Counted from the first letter of the stretch, positions 21,928 to 33,270 are shown. The stretch: DNA of 64,000 nt from Tethya wilhelma (GCA_964030475.1 CAXIPT010000001.1:9024086-9088085), one strand, 5' to 3'. Notes: a model not told the origin generated them from the sequence alone. Program-made: numbers and translations.

Positions 21928-23466
21928 ATGAAGCTCTGGTTTTATTTGGTTTTCTTCTTGCTATTAAAGAGCCAAGCAACTCAAAGCCTAAAGACCAGCA
22001 ACTCATCCAGTGATGCTAAACCTCACATTGTGTTTGTACTGGTGGATGACTGGGGCTGGGCTAATGTAGGCTATCATCGCGACCCACCTACTAAAGAAGT
22101 CAGCACTCCCAACATTGACAGCCTGGTGAAAAATGGACTCGAGTTGGATCAAAATTATGTCTTTAGGTATTGCTCTCCATCTAGATCATCCTTTATAACC
22201 GGCCGATACCCAATCCATGTAAATGATGTGAACTCAGACATTACACCTCATAATCCTGATGATCCAATATCAGGATATGCTGGTATCCCTCGTAACATGA
22301 CTGGTATAGCATCAAAGCTAAAGGAGGCTGGTTATGAAGCTCACCAGGTTGGCAAATGGCATGCAGGAGGAGCAACTCCTGACCACATCCCAACAGGTCG
22401 CGGATTTGAAACATCTTTTGGGTATCTCAATGGTGCTAATGACTACTATACTGAAGTCCATAGCAAATGTGGTAAAACACATATTGTAGACTTGTGGGAC
22501 ACTGATAAACCAGCAACAGGAATAAATGGCACTGGGATGGACAACTATGAAGAAGCACTCTTTACAGAAAGAGTTTTTAAGGTCTTGAATGAACGAGATA
22601 CCACAAAACCACTTTTCCTTTACTATGCTCCTCATCTCGTACATAATCCTCTGGAAGTCCCTCAGAGATACTTGGACAAGCTGAATTTCATTGATGACCA
22701 AGATCGCAGAAGTTACCACAGCATGGTTCTGTACCTTGATGAAGTTATGGGAAATTTGACTAAAGGATTGAAAGACAAGGGGATGTGGGATAATCTTATA
22801 CTGGTAGTTAGCAGTGATAATGGTGGGCCTTTGTATGCTGGTGCGAACAATTTCCCACTAAAAGGTGGAAAGTTTTCCGACTGGCAAGGTGGTGTTCGTG
22901 TCAATGGCTTTGTGTCTGGTGGATACCTTCCTGAGAAGATGAGAGGTCAAAAGACAGAAGGGTACATTCACATAGCCGACTGGTATGCTACATTCTGTGC
23001 CATTGGTGGAGTTGACCCAACAGACAAGATAGCAGCTAAAGCCAAACTCCCACCAATTGACAGTCTCAACATGTGGCCTCTAATCTCTGGAGAAAACTCC
23101 ACCTCACCTCGTACTGACATCCCTCTCAGTCATACCACACTCATCAGTGGGGACTATAAAATTATCACCAGTTCTTTGAAATATAGTTCCTGGACTGGAC
23201 CACAATTTCCAAACACAACTACCAATAAAAACAAAACTGAAGTGAAAGAAGACTGTGGTGATGGGTGTGTCTTTAATATAAAGGAGGATCCAAATGAATA
23301 TCAGAATCTTGCTACCAAAATGCCTAAAATATTAGGAGATATGCAGGAAAAGCTGAAAAAGTATCAAGAGAGTTACTTTAATCCTGATCGTGGTAAATCC
23401 TGGCCTGGGGCATGTGAATGTGCACTAAATAAATATGGAGGATTTTGGGGGCCATTTTTACCATAA
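21928..23466 (+). CDS. Secreted arylsulfatase (B-type), tandem copy 2
   Basis: A single exon of 512 residues from the ATG at 21928; the frame opens with TTG 6 bases earlier, but the ATG matches the signal peptide of the neighbours. It has a signal peptide, DDWGW, CSPSR (Cys 82), GKWHAGG and SSDNGG as in copy 1. It is nearly identical to copy 1 over most of its length. Differences cluster in the signal peptide, next to the formylglycine site (FRYCSPSR here, YQFCSPSR in copy 1) and in a stretch about 80-50 residues from the end. That pattern could alter substrate choice while the core is kept uniform by gene conversion; this is inference. Confidence 0.92.
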   Translation: MKLWFYLVFFLLLKSQATQSLKTSNSSSDAKPHIVFVLVDDWGWANVGYHRDPPTKEVSTPNIDSLVKNGLELDQNYVFRYCSPSRSSFITGRYPIHVNDVNSDITPHNPDDPISGYAGIPRNMTGIASKLKEAGYEAHQVGKWHAGGATPDHIPTGRGFETSFGYLNGANDYYTEVHSKCGKTHIVDLWDTDKPATGINGTGMDNYEEALFTERVFKVLNERDTTKPLFLYYAPHLVHNPLEVPQRYLDKLNFIDDQDRRSYHSMVLYLDEVMGNLTKGLKDKGMWDNLILVVSSDNGGPLYAGANNFPLKGGKFSDWQGGVRVNGFVSGGYLPEKMRGQKTEGYIHIADWYATFCAIGGVDPTDKIAAKAKLPPIDSLNMWPLISGENSTSPRTDIPLSHTTLISGDYKIITSSLKYSSWTGPQFPNTTTNKNKTEVKEDCGDGCVFNIKEDPNEYQNLATKMPKILGDMQEKLKKYQESYFNPDRGKSWPGACECALNKYGGFWGPFLP

Positions 23467-23696
23467 AATTTATACTGCTATTAATGACATTAATGGTGAC
23501 ATAATATATTATATCTGTTGAGTTGTTAACAACCACCAAAAAGTAAATCGTCACCTAAATTTTTACATACAATACTAATACATACATTAATTCATTCTAT
23601 TGTTCATATATTCATTGAAGTCATATGACTACTATGAACTGATATAAATAATTTTATGATCATATTGTTTCTTATTACAGTAAATAATAATTGACC

Positions 23697-25235
23697 ATGA
23701 AGCTCAGGTTTTATTTAGCTTTCTTTTTGCTATTAAAGAGCCAAGCAACTCAAAGCCAAAAGACTAGCAATGCATCCAGTGATGCTAAACCTCACATTGT
23801 GTTTGTACTGGTGGATGACTGGGGCTGGGCTAATGTAGGCTATCATCGCGACCCACCTACTAAAGAAGTCAGCACTCCCAACATCGACAGCCTGGTGAAA
23901 AATGGACTCGAGCTGGATCAAAACTATGTCTACAAATTTTGTTCTCCATCTAGATCATCTTTCATAAGTGGAAGATATCCAATCCATGTAAATGATTTAA
24001 ACTCAGATCTTACACCTCATAACCCTGATGATCCAATATCAGGATATGCTGGTATCCCTCGTAACATGACTGGTATAGCATCAAAGCTAAAGGAAGCTGG
24101 TTATGAAGCTCACCAGGTTGGCAAATGGCATGCAGGAGGAGCAACTCCTGACCACATCCCAACAGGTCGCGGATTTGAAACATCTTTTGGGTATCTCAAT
24201 GGTGTAAACGATTACTACACTGAACATAATGGCAAATGTGGAAAGACACCTATTGTAGACTTGTGGGACACTGATAAACCAGCAACAGGAATAAATGGCA
24301 CTGGGATGGACAACTATGAAGAAGCACTCTTTACAGAAAGAGTTTTTAAGGTCCTGAATGAACGAGATACCACAAAACCACTCTTCCTTTACTATGCTCC
24401 TCATCTCGTACATGATCCTCTGGAAGTCCCTCAGAGATACTTGGACAAGCTGAATTTCATTGACGATGATAAACGTAGGAGTTACCATGCCATGGTTCAA
24501 TACCTTGATGATGTCTTTGGAAATTTAATGAAAACATTGAAAGACAAGGGGATGTGGGACAACCTCTTACTGGTGGTGAGCAGCGACAATGGAGGACCTT
24601 TACATATTGCTGCAAATAATTTTCCTCTAAAGGGCAGTAAATTTTCCGACTGGCAAGGTGGTGTTCGTGTCAATGGCTTTGTGTCTGGTGGATACCTTCC
24701 TGAGAAGATGAGAGGTCAAAAGACAGAAGGCTACATTCACATAGCTGATTGGTATGCAACATTCTGTGCCATTGCTGGAGTTGACCCAACAGACAAGATA
24801 GCAGCTAAAGCCAAACTCCCACCAATTGACAGTCTCAACATGTGGCCTCTAATCTCTGGAGAAAACTCCACCTCACCTCGTACTGACATCCCTGTTAGTC
24901 ATGATACACTCATCAGTGGGGACTATAAAATCATCACTGGTAATCCGAGCTTCAGTGTGTGGACTGGACCACAATACCCAAATACCACTACTGATGTTAG
25001 TAAAATCAAGCAGAAAGAAAGTTGTGGTGATGGGTGTCTCTTTAACATAAAGGAAGATCCATATGAGTATGAGAACATTGCCACTAAGATGCCTAAAGTG
25101 CTGGGAGATATGCAAGAGAAACTGGCCGAGTATCAAAAAACTTATTTTGATCCTGATCGGGGCAAATCCTGGCCAGGAGCATGTGAGTGTGCATTAAACA
25201 AATATGGTGGATTTTGGGGTCCATTTCTACCATAA
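23697..25235 (+). CDS. Secreted arylsulfatase (B-type), tandem copy 3
   Basis: A single exon of 512 residues from the ATG at 23697 (a TTG opens the frame 6 bases upstream). All catalytic motifs are intact: DDWGW, CSPSR (Cys 82, preceded by YKF), GKWHAGG and SSDNGG. It is the most diverged of the three, with changes around HNGKCGK, in the segment after FIDDDKRRSYH, and in the C-terminal third (NPSFSVWTGPQYP). It has a signal peptide and ends in the same FWGPFLP. The lack of introns in all three copies suggests an intronless ancestor that then duplicated in tandem. Confidence 0.92.
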   Translation: MKLRFYLAFFLLLKSQATQSQKTSNASSDAKPHIVFVLVDDWGWANVGYHRDPPTKEVSTPNIDSLVKNGLELDQNYVYKFCSPSRSSFISGRYPIHVNDLNSDLTPHNPDDPISGYAGIPRNMTGIASKLKEAGYEAHQVGKWHAGGATPDHIPTGRGFETSFGYLNGVNDYYTEHNGKCGKTPIVDLWDTDKPATGINGTGMDNYEEALFTERVFKVLNERDTTKPLFLYYAPHLVHDPLEVPQRYLDKLNFIDDDKRRSYHAMVQYLDDVFGNLMKTLKDKGMWDNLLLVVSSDNGGPLHIAANNFPLKGSKFSDWQGGVRVNGFVSGGYLPEKMRGQKTEGYIHIADWYATFCAIAGVDPTDKIAAKAKLPPIDSLNMWPLISGENSTSPRTDIPVSHDTLISGDYKIITGNPSFSVWTGPQYPNTTTDVSKIKQKESCGDGCLFNIKEDPYEYENIATKMPKVLGDMQEKLAEYQKTYFDPDRGKSWPGACECALNKYGGFWGPFLP

Positions 25236-25566
25236 GACAAATGAAGTCACACACTTGTTTAAAGTTGTTAGTTGCTAGTTGAAAGTATAAGCTATATATG
25301 TAATGCAGTGTACGTATACATGAGGCTTGATGGCATAATTTTGAATACCAATGAAGCATACGTTTTCATCAAGTTATCTGTTCAAATAATTACACATTAC
25401 TAATATTGGGTAAGTTACAGCAAGCAACAATTACAGTGTACCACCAGAAACACACTAACATATAAATAACAAATAACAGCAAAAACAGTGACACTAACAT
25501 GTATACACCAAGCTTGAAGAAAAACAAAGGCCAGGGAGAAGTTGCACAATCATGTAGTTGCATGAG
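25236..25566. other. Convergent 3' flanks of sulfatase 3 and GID4
   Basis: Non-coding. It holds the 3' ends of the two convergent genes and nothing else that I recognise. Confidence 0.5.
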
Positions 25567-27624
25567 TTAATGAAATTGAAACACAGACACAGTGTCTTCG
25601 GGAACATGATGAAGATTAATGCTTTGAAACCTACAATGATATGTTTTAGTGAAATCACAACATGAACAAGGCATATGGCATGGACTGCAAAGGTACATAA
25701 TAGATTATAGCCTTTAAAAAGGATATGTACAATCCCTCACTAGTATGTGTTGACAGCAGTCACACTGTACCAGACCCACACCCCATGCTGACAGTGGTCA
25801 ATCTGTAGTAGGCCCACCATGCTGATGCAGTCAAACTGCCTGTAGGCCCATAGACCCCATGCTGACAGCATGCAGTCACACTGTACTAGACCCACAGATC
25901 CCATGCTGACAGCAGTCACACTGTACTAGACCCACAGATCCCATGCTGACAGCAGTCAAACTGTACTAGACCCACAGACCCCATGCTGACAGCAGTCACA
26001 GTACCAGACCCACTGACCAGCAGTCACACTGTACTAGACCCACAGACCCCATGCTGACAGCAGTCAAACTACCTGTAGGCCCACAGAACCCATGCTGACA
26101 GCAGTCAAAGTGCAACATGTACATCACTAGACCCCTCACCAAGATCATAGAAGTCAAACTGGACTAGAGCAGCACCACACACTCATGTGAAAATAGACTG
26201 TACTAGGTTTGACTAACCATTCTGACAACTTGTGATAGTAATACCCTTCAATTGTCCCCTTTGTGTTCTGAAAACAGATATAGTAGAATCCAGCAAATGA
26301 TGCTCCATTGATGTCAGTGATTTTGTGATCTGGTACCAAGAACAATTCCTATAGAGAGCAGTACACAATATCCCTTCACCATACAGTTTCCTCCAGGTAA
26401 CCACATACACACCACTAAGGCCTACATAAATTACGTACCTTCCATCTCATGAACACGACATCTGAATCCTTCAGTTTGTCGTAGGAGAAGTCATCAGAGT
26501 TGAATGTCTTCAGGAATGGACAGAAGGATGGGAACTTGCTCCAGTGCTTACGGTCCACTTCTTCAGATGCATCCCACTTGCGGGTTAAGAAAGGATAACG
26601 TTTGCTGATTATTTCTCCTTCAAAGAATGTTGTGAGGGTTGGGTACTCCTAGTGAAACAAGATGCTTGTATAATGTTTTTAGTGATACAGTGTGTTCAAT
26701 TCTGCCCAACTCACATCTGTTAATCCTTGGATCTTTAGGTATCCACAAACAGTACAGTTCTCATAGTCAACATGCTGTGAGGGAAATACAAATCACAGGT
26801 AGGAAATTTTAAAGTGGTTCAATTTCATACATGTAGTAAACATTTGACAACAGTCACAACACATATTTTGACACAATAGTTTTGATCAAAATAGTACACT
26901 CGACGTAAAATCACTAATTTTTGTCCCAACACATGTACAGAACTATGCTACCGTACAGCTGGAAATATTGACGAGGATTTAATTTGACGGTTTAACGGTC
27001 AAAGTCCAGATTGTCAAATTTAAATCCGCCAATATTTTGGTCGCCGTATCAACACGCGCAAATCGCCAAATGTAAATTTGTCAATATTTTTATTACACAT
27101 TTTGGGACCAAACCATTAATATTTCCGGCTATATGGTATTATGCTACACATAAAGTCTTGAGTACATATACAATAATCAGATGTACAGTGTCTGAAAATT
27201 AAACAAGGAATGGCTCTCTCTCTACCCTACCACATCACTGCTGAAGGTAGAACTCTCCCAGGCACCAATGATGGGAATGGGAGTATAATTTGTGGGAAGG
27301 AATAGGAATTTGTTTTGCCAACATGGAAGCTTTTCACCCAAAGACAAAGCAGAGTGGAATACAAACTATTGATAGTATGTCATCCCTGGACCAATACTGA
27401 GTCCAAGCACCCATAGAATATGATACAGGCCTAATTCAATCAAATTTTGTCACATGTAGCAGCTAACTAACCTTAAAGCTGACTTCAACTTGGTATTTGT
27501 TTCCTTTGCTTTGTTGGTGTCCGGTGAACCTGCTCCCACTGTGGAGAGGTGTGAGTGGGTAGCCAGGCTGTGTCCCCACTCCAGCAGCTGTGGGGTCTGA
27601 GGAGGAGCCCAAGAGACCAGGCAT
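25567..27624 (-). CDS. GID4: GID4 / Vid24 homologue, CTLH E3 ligase substrate receptor
   Basis: GID4 is the beta-barrel subunit of the CTLH (GID) ubiquitin ligase that binds Pro/N-degrons. Five coding exons: 27624-27472, 26774-26715, 26648-26439, 26348-26218, 25630-25567, total 618 nt, 205 residues, all phases consistent. Diagnostic stretches are [77 protein letters not shown] and [11 protein letters not shown]. The last exon (NLHHVPED) was found by splice phase beyond a minisatellite. The start used is the first Met of exon 1. An acceptor just upstream of it (CCCCACAG) implies a non-coding or short coding first exon. The human protein has a longer N-terminus of low conservation. Confidence 0.9.
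25750..26115. repeat. Minisatellite in the last GID4 intron
   Basis: There are about eight imperfect direct copies of a ~35-50 bp unit containing CCCATGCTGACAGCAGTCA and CTGTACTAGACCCACAG. The units abut one another with no unique spacers. Confidence 0.85.
26950..27137. repeat. Possible small inverted-repeat element in GID4 intron
   Basis: The ends CTGGAAATATTGAC and TTAATATTTCCGG are near reverse complements about 170 bp apart, with AT-rich internal repeats. It is probably a MITE; no target duplication was identified. Confidence 0.35.
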
Positions 27625-29498
27625 CAAGAACTTAGTCTGTGGGGAAACACAACAAGATAGTAAGGAGTCGCTACAATAACACTGTGGGTTTCATACCTCC
27701 CCACGCTATGCCAGACCATACGGCCAAAACATAAATCTATGGCCAAACTAACCTTTTTGTGCCAGCTTCCACGTTACACAGAAGTTTTTTTCTGTTGCAG
27801 TTACATATGACGTCATTTGTCAGGCGGATGGACAAGGGGGTTTGTCACGGAGAATTTGGACCCCCCTATTTTGGTCCCCCCAGGTCCAAATACTTCGATG
27901 TGGTTGGACCCCCGGTCCAAAAACTTTATAGCATATGGACCGGGGGGTCCAAATACTTCAGCAAGTGCTTGAAGCTAATGTTCCTAGTGGTAGTGTTTGG
28001 ACCCCCTTCAAACCTTGTATGCAGAGTCAACTCAGAAGTGGTGGACCATAATAGCAGTGAGCAGTGTTACTTAGCATAATATTATGTGGCATTCTTCTCA
28101 TGAGTTGGTATTGACAGATAATAAAGGGAAGAGAATAAAATTTAAATCCTACCATGCAATCTTTCACAGCTACATGTAGCTACTGAAAATGACTACACAA
28201 TATTATTAATAAGTTAACTATTTAAAATCTAATGATGCACACCCAACTATTCAGTGATTGTCGGAGGCTCTTTTCTTCTCACTGAGTAATCCAGTGTATA
28301 AGGCAGTAGAACAATCTGCGGGTAGTGAGGCCATGGAGGGAGTGGTAGAATTGTGAACCATAATGATGATCAAATAATAATTATTATAATGATGAACTTA
28401 AGTTAAACTTGATATTTATAATCTTGCACATGTTATATAGTCTTGTTACTTATCTTATAGATTCTAAGAATATCCTATGCCTTCTCATGCAGTTATAGAG
28501 CCTGATGATCCATTCTCTGCATGATGATCAGTCTATTGATCTAACTTGATTTGCTAGGTTAGTGTTCTCTCAATAAAAAATTATCAGTTTCTATTGTGAT
28601 GAATGTGTCTGAGTGTTTGTGCTCACCGTGCTGCTCGCGCTCATATCCTCTACCGTGATTGCACAAGGGGGTCCAAATATTTCAGAGGGGGTCAATTGCC
28701 TATGCATTATACTGAAGTATTTGTTCCGGGGGGTCCAAATACTACAGGGGTCCTTTTACTACGTGACAGGTTCCCCTCATTCTCTTTTCGGCTCTGTGAC
28801 CTTTACCTTTTTGTCGCCTTTTCAGTAGCCGTGATTGGGCTATGGTTGTGCAATCCGGATTCCTGGATGTTAAGATGATGAAATGCACAGGCAAGTTTTG
28901 TGTAATCCTGTGTGTACATACTTCTAAAATAAGTTCAAGCTTCATATCATATTCATGACTCAAACAGACGCCCTAAAAGCCTATCACTATGACAATACGT
29001 TTTGTGTCATCGTTGTGCAATAGTTGCCTATCTTTTTGAATGCTATATCCCTTTTCAAAAGCTATAAAAGTTGTTAGCGTCAGTTGCCAAGTCACATAAC
29101 GAGTCGACATGAAGGTGTAGAACAAACGTTGAATGTTTATGGTGTGCATTAATTGAAATTAATCGTGTCAACGATGAAGTAGCTAGCGTTTTAGCGTCAA
29201 ACTGGCCATTCAGCCACCATGACCGTGGTGTACAAGTTTGTAATTGACGACTGGTTGATATCTTACTACTACCAGTGATATAGGAACAACTGATTTCCAA
29301 ATATTTACACGTGGATAGCTCAACAACCAGCAACACTCCAACACACCCTACAATCCAATCGAATTCCATTCTGTTTTCATTCCTCAGGAAGACTAACTGT
29401 GGTATTATTACGAATACAAGTTCTATTACAATTACACTGGTGTTGAAGTAAAAAATAAAAAAAAAAAAACTGGTAAAAAGTGACTGATTTGGAGTAAA
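27625..29498. other. Intergenic with dispersed GGGGGTCCAAATA repeats
   Basis: This is the upstream region of both GID4 (-) and the GTPBP1-like gene (+). Two clusters, about 27830-28015 and 28660-28755, carry repeated GGGGGTCCAAATA motifs in both orientations. No coding exon was recognised. Confidence 0.45.
27830..28015. repeat. Cluster of GGGGGTCCAAATA direct and inverted motifs
   Basis: At least five copies of a G-run followed by TCCAAA, in both orientations. A related cluster lies at 28660-28755. They look like the remains of an interspersed repeat. Confidence 0.55.
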
Positions 29499-29921
29499 AT
29501 GGCAGGAATTGTGATGATGGACAACTCTCCTGTAAAAACATCCCCTGTCAAGATGGAGGCCCCAACTGATCATGGAGTCCTTCCTGGGACACCTCTGCAG
29601 AGGTCCCCAGAGAAGTATACTGAACTGAGCATGTCAAGTGAGAGCCAAAAAGGGACCAAGTCACCCCAGGGAGTAGGGGTAGGGATTTTTGGTCTTGAAG
29701 GTTCTCCCACCCTCAATGGAGTAATCATGGAAGAGTCCATGAAGGATCCTAAAGTGAGCTATTTGTTGACCTTTTGTACTATTGTTGTTGATTGTGTGTG
29801 TTTCTCTATCAGCTTCAGTTTGTGGCTCCTAGTGCTGAGGAGTTTGAAATCTTCAAGAGGCAAATGAAGGTGAGATTAGACGAAGGACAAGGAGAGGCCA
29901 TGTATGAGGTTGGAATTGGAG
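29499..29921 (+). CDS. GTPBP1: GTPBP1-like GTPase, first two exons only (cut by gap)
   Basis: Exon 1 (29499-29753) encodes an 85-residue Pro/Ser-rich N-terminus. Exon 2 (29813-29921) encodes VAPSAEEFEIFKRQMKVRLD and EGQGEAMYEVGIG. This resembles the conserved segment just before the GTPase domain in GTPBP1/GTPBP2, translational GTPases linked to mRNA decay and ribosome stalling. A donor GTATGT follows, then an N at 29929. The G domain is not in the following contig, which carries an unrelated kinase-like exon. The gene is therefore truncated by an assembly gap or misjoin, not by mutation. Identity rests on one conserved segment. Confidence 0.6.
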
Positions 29922-29928
29922 GTATGTG

Positions 29929-29929
29929 N
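29929..29929. other. Single N, probable contig join
   Basis: It interrupts the GTPBP1-like gene just after a splice donor. The sequence beyond it does not continue the gene. Confidence 0.7.
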
Positions 29930-30350
29930 TTATTGTAACTCTAAGACTGTGAATGACTGATGTGTTCTAGATGCTTCTGTGGATATGCTATCAAGATTTT
30001 TGTGAAGCTTAGTTTATAAGGAGACGGTTAGAATGTTTGAGAGAAGATTTAAGAGATAAAATTGTAACTTAGCTTATGCATAACGACCTTCAGCCAGTCT
30101 ATCATACCATAAATCGTGAAAATTTCTTAGTTAATAAATTTTCGTAGTCGCTGTGGAGTAAGAAAATTAAACACACTAAAAATAGTAGGTGGGGCTGTGT
30201 AACGCAGTGATGCTGTGAAAATTATTCAATACGAAAATTTAACGCATGAATTAAAAACACGAAATTTTTTGCGATATACAGTATATATACTACTATATTA
30301 TATGAGGTGTATAGTTTGTAATCACATACATGGTGATGTATTTTTTGTAG

Positions 30351-31702
30351 GGAAACTACCCTACAAAAGTAGTACAGAAGAGAGTGTAAGCACTACAGCA
30401 AAAGAAGGAGAAGGAGAGAATTTAATCAAAACCTTGCCTCCTTACAGTCATTGGTTCACTATTGAATTATACAATGTTTATCTAACAGCCCGGCAGCAGG
30501 CCTGCATAAAATTTCGACTGGAGAAATATGCTTTTACATTCCGTGGTAAAAAATTCCAAGTAGCTAAGAGCCACCTTGCAGAAGTTGTCCAAACATTAGA
30601 AGATATGTGTTCTTCTGAGTTGGCATTTTCCTGTCTTTATTCCAGAGCACTTGACAGGTTTTTGTTTGAAGATTCTAAAGAAGGTGCATGCCTCCATCAG
30701 TCACCAAGCCGTGTTAGAGAACCTGATAAAAAAAATACACTGGAGAAGGTCGATACTTGTGCCATTATTTTCAATAATGATAGGTCCCCTTGTTCCTTTC
30801 CGATTCTACTTCTGAACATATCAAATAATTTTGCCCTTGCGGGTCCCATTGAGTCAGCACTCTATGCTGTCAACAGGACAAGACGTCAACAGACAGGGAA
30901 AAAATCTTGGTCAGTACAACTAAGAATCTCTACTACCCGTACCAAGTCGGTTTTGGAAGTTTATCTTACATCAAATGGATTTCTGTATGAATTGCCAGTG
31001 GCAGAAGGAGCCCCCTATGATGAAGCTCTACTGTTGACTCTGTATGTAGCAGTAAATTCTCTCATTGAAAGCCCAATCGACTATCAACAATACATTACTT
31101 GTCCCCTACCAATGGATAAGGAGGGTATTGAGCCAATCAAAAATCGTGTTTGCTACTATGAAGATAGTGGAAAGAAATATGTCTGCAAATTGTACGACTC
31201 TTCAATGGAACGTTGGAATGACCCAAACTTAGAATTGATAAAACAATTTGACCACTTCAAAGAAGCCGAACTCTGCAAACTTTCAACTGATAGACGTTTA
31301 TTCATGTTACAGTATCCCTACATACATGCACATGATGAGGAATGTCTTACATTGAATGGTCTCCAGCACTTTACTGGTGTATTGAAATGCTTGAAAGAAC
31401 TACATTCTATGGGCTGGGTCCATGGCGATGTAAGAAGAGCCAACATTGTGTTTACTGAAGACGATAGTTTCTTGATTGATTTTGATCTGGCAAGAAAAGA
31501 AGGTGGACCAGGAAGTTGCTACCCAGAAGGTTACAACTATTTTGAAGAAAGACACAAATCAGCAGCAGCTAATCTAATCATGAAGAAGGAACATGATGTT
31601 TATTCCATTGGGAAAGTCATAAACTCGTGTTTCCCTGATGAGGATCTTACTGGATTTAAGGACATTGATGCACTTTTTAGTTACATCAGTAACAGGGCCT
31701 GA
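30351..31702 (+). CDS. Orphan protein kinase-like terminal exon
   Basis: The exon begins after the acceptor TTTTTTGTAG, runs in phase 1, and ends in a stop; the frame is open further upstream but that part looks non-coding. The last ~180 residues carry kinase motifs: WVHGDVRRANIVF (catalytic loop with Asp and Asn) and LIDFDLAR in place of DFG, followed by YSIGKVI. A clear glycine-rich loop is not visible. The preceding ~250 residues match nothing I can name. The catalytic loop reminds me of the atypical kinase domains attached to coiled-coil or Crinkler-like proteins in sponges and oomycetes; that is inference. The exon sits on a 2.1 kb contig bounded by N at 29929 and 32011. Its 5' exons, and even its orientation, are unknown. 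Confidence 0.6.
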
Positions 31703-33172
31703 CTATAAGATTAATGATGGTTTGTTAATTATTTTGGGTTTTGCAATTGTATGCTATAATTATTGCTGCTGTTTGCAGAGAGGAAAACATTTTTTATTTT
31801 GCATGGCGACTCCCTAAATGTGTATAATTCATTATGCGAAATCAAGCCTCATATATAGTCCTAGGCCTCCAGATATGCATGCATGAGTTCGACGTACACT
31901 CAGACATTTTTCAATAATATTATGGTCAATTATTATATTATGTGAAAGTCAATCGTGATCAAGCCATACAGATTATAATGAGTTTGTTTCCTGATGAACC
32001 TGTCAGTGATNGTGTTGGAAGTTACTATAGTAGTTCAACAAGTTTATGTATGCTTTTTAAATTAAGGCGTTCTCTCTCACAAATTTAAAGCAAAAGTAAA
32101 TTCAAAATTACACTACATAATGAAGCCACATACAGATCACAAGTACGCACAAAAATAATCTGCATACAAGTTTACATGCATGGACTACAGCAGTTTTGGG
32201 CAAAAATGCCAGGCTGCTGGCAGCTTGGACTCCTCACAGTAGTAGCAGATAGTAAGAGCTTTACATTTATCTGAAAGCCTGTCAGTAGCAGTAAAGTTTG
32301 CATCGCCATTAGAAGTTTGAGCCTGCATGGGAACGAGACTAAGGTAGCACCAGCATGCTCTTAACTCCATTGGCTGGCTATGCAAGGCTCCTGGAACTTG
32401 AATACAGTTGCGCTCTTCAGCTATCAAGCTTCTTCTTTCTTTCCATTTGCTTTTACTCCTTGGCTTTTAAGCCTTTTATTTGCTGAAACCAGCTAGACAT
32501 GTGGATGTCAACAATGAACTGCGACATTTGAAATTATACGAAATAATTGCATTCTGATGATGTATCAATCACATTTGAAGATTGATGTTTGGACCAAGAA
32601 ATCACTTCCGTGAGTGAGTGCCTTTAAGTGTTTTGTGTTACTAGTGGGAATGTATGATATTACAGTTCTGTTTACTGTAATATTATATTAGCATGGGATT
32701 TTTGAAAAAAGTCACAATGTATGACTTCCAACAAAATACTTGCATTACTTCAAGTGGACTGCATTCAGGCTTGCATCCCTCAAGTAATGCAACTATAATT
32801 TGTGTGGGGGGGTGTTTGCCATTGCCTAGCAACCAAAGATTATAGACTAATTACCAGTTAGTGGCTGTGTGGAGGTGACAATAGAGTAGTTAGGGGTCAC
32901 AGGGGGTCAATGAAAAACAAAATAGTTGCATGACCCTTAAGCACTGGACCGAGGTCTATTGACGACCTTTACCTACAGCAAATGGCTACATTACACGGTA
33001 TATTTTATACCAGTTTCAAAAGCTACCTACTATAGATTTTGTTTGCTGCCTTTTTGCCAGCAAATAAGTATATAAAAGGTGTACTACAGATGAAATGAAG
33101 TTTCAATATACAGTTCAAGTTGGCTTGATGCCTTTAAATTTTGTTTGTCTTGAAATCGCATTTTGGTGAAAT
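31703..33172. other. Non-coding, includes N at 32011
   Basis: This is the 3' flank of the kinase-like exon, a contig join at 32011, and AT-rich sequence. No reliable gene is seen. Confidence 0.45.
32011..32011. other. Single N, probable contig join
   Basis: Together with the N at 29929 it bounds the 2.1 kb piece carrying the kinase-like exon. Confidence 0.65.
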
Positions 33173-33207
33173 GCGCCGAGGCTTATGCACCATCGGTGCC
33201 TTCATTT
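33173..33207 (+). mobile_element. Solo 3' end of a HINE-like element
   Basis: GCGCCGAGGCTTA followed by the GCACCATCGGTGC hairpin and CTTCATT match the 3' ends of the complete copies. No matching 5' end was found upstream. Confidence 0.55.
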
Positions 33208-33270
33208 TGTATTGTGTCTATGGAACATTTGGCCCATTTCTACTGTACATACTACCGTACGTATGATAGA
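33206..33270 (-). repeat. Copy of the CATACGTACGGTA interspersed repeat
   Basis: It is the reverse complement of the repeat unit seen twice at 61683-62060. It shares the segments for CCCATAGACACAATACAAAA and CATACGTACGGTAGTA with a few changes, and directly abuts the solo HINE-like end. Confidence 0.65.

Noticed and set aside
25750..26115. CRISPR-like array of direct repeats
   Set aside because: The units are imperfect and abut with no unique spacers of constant length, and the context is an animal intron. It is a minisatellite.
26154..26217. GID4 ending at the stop after 26218
   Set aside because: The conserved C-terminus is found in a phase-matched exon at 25630-25567, so the frame extension is intron.
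32185..32427. Cys-rich minus-strand frame resembling a zinc ribbon (CYYCEESKLPAAWHFCP)
   Set aside because: It has one CxxC-like pair, no supporting exons and no repeatable family match. Too weak to call.
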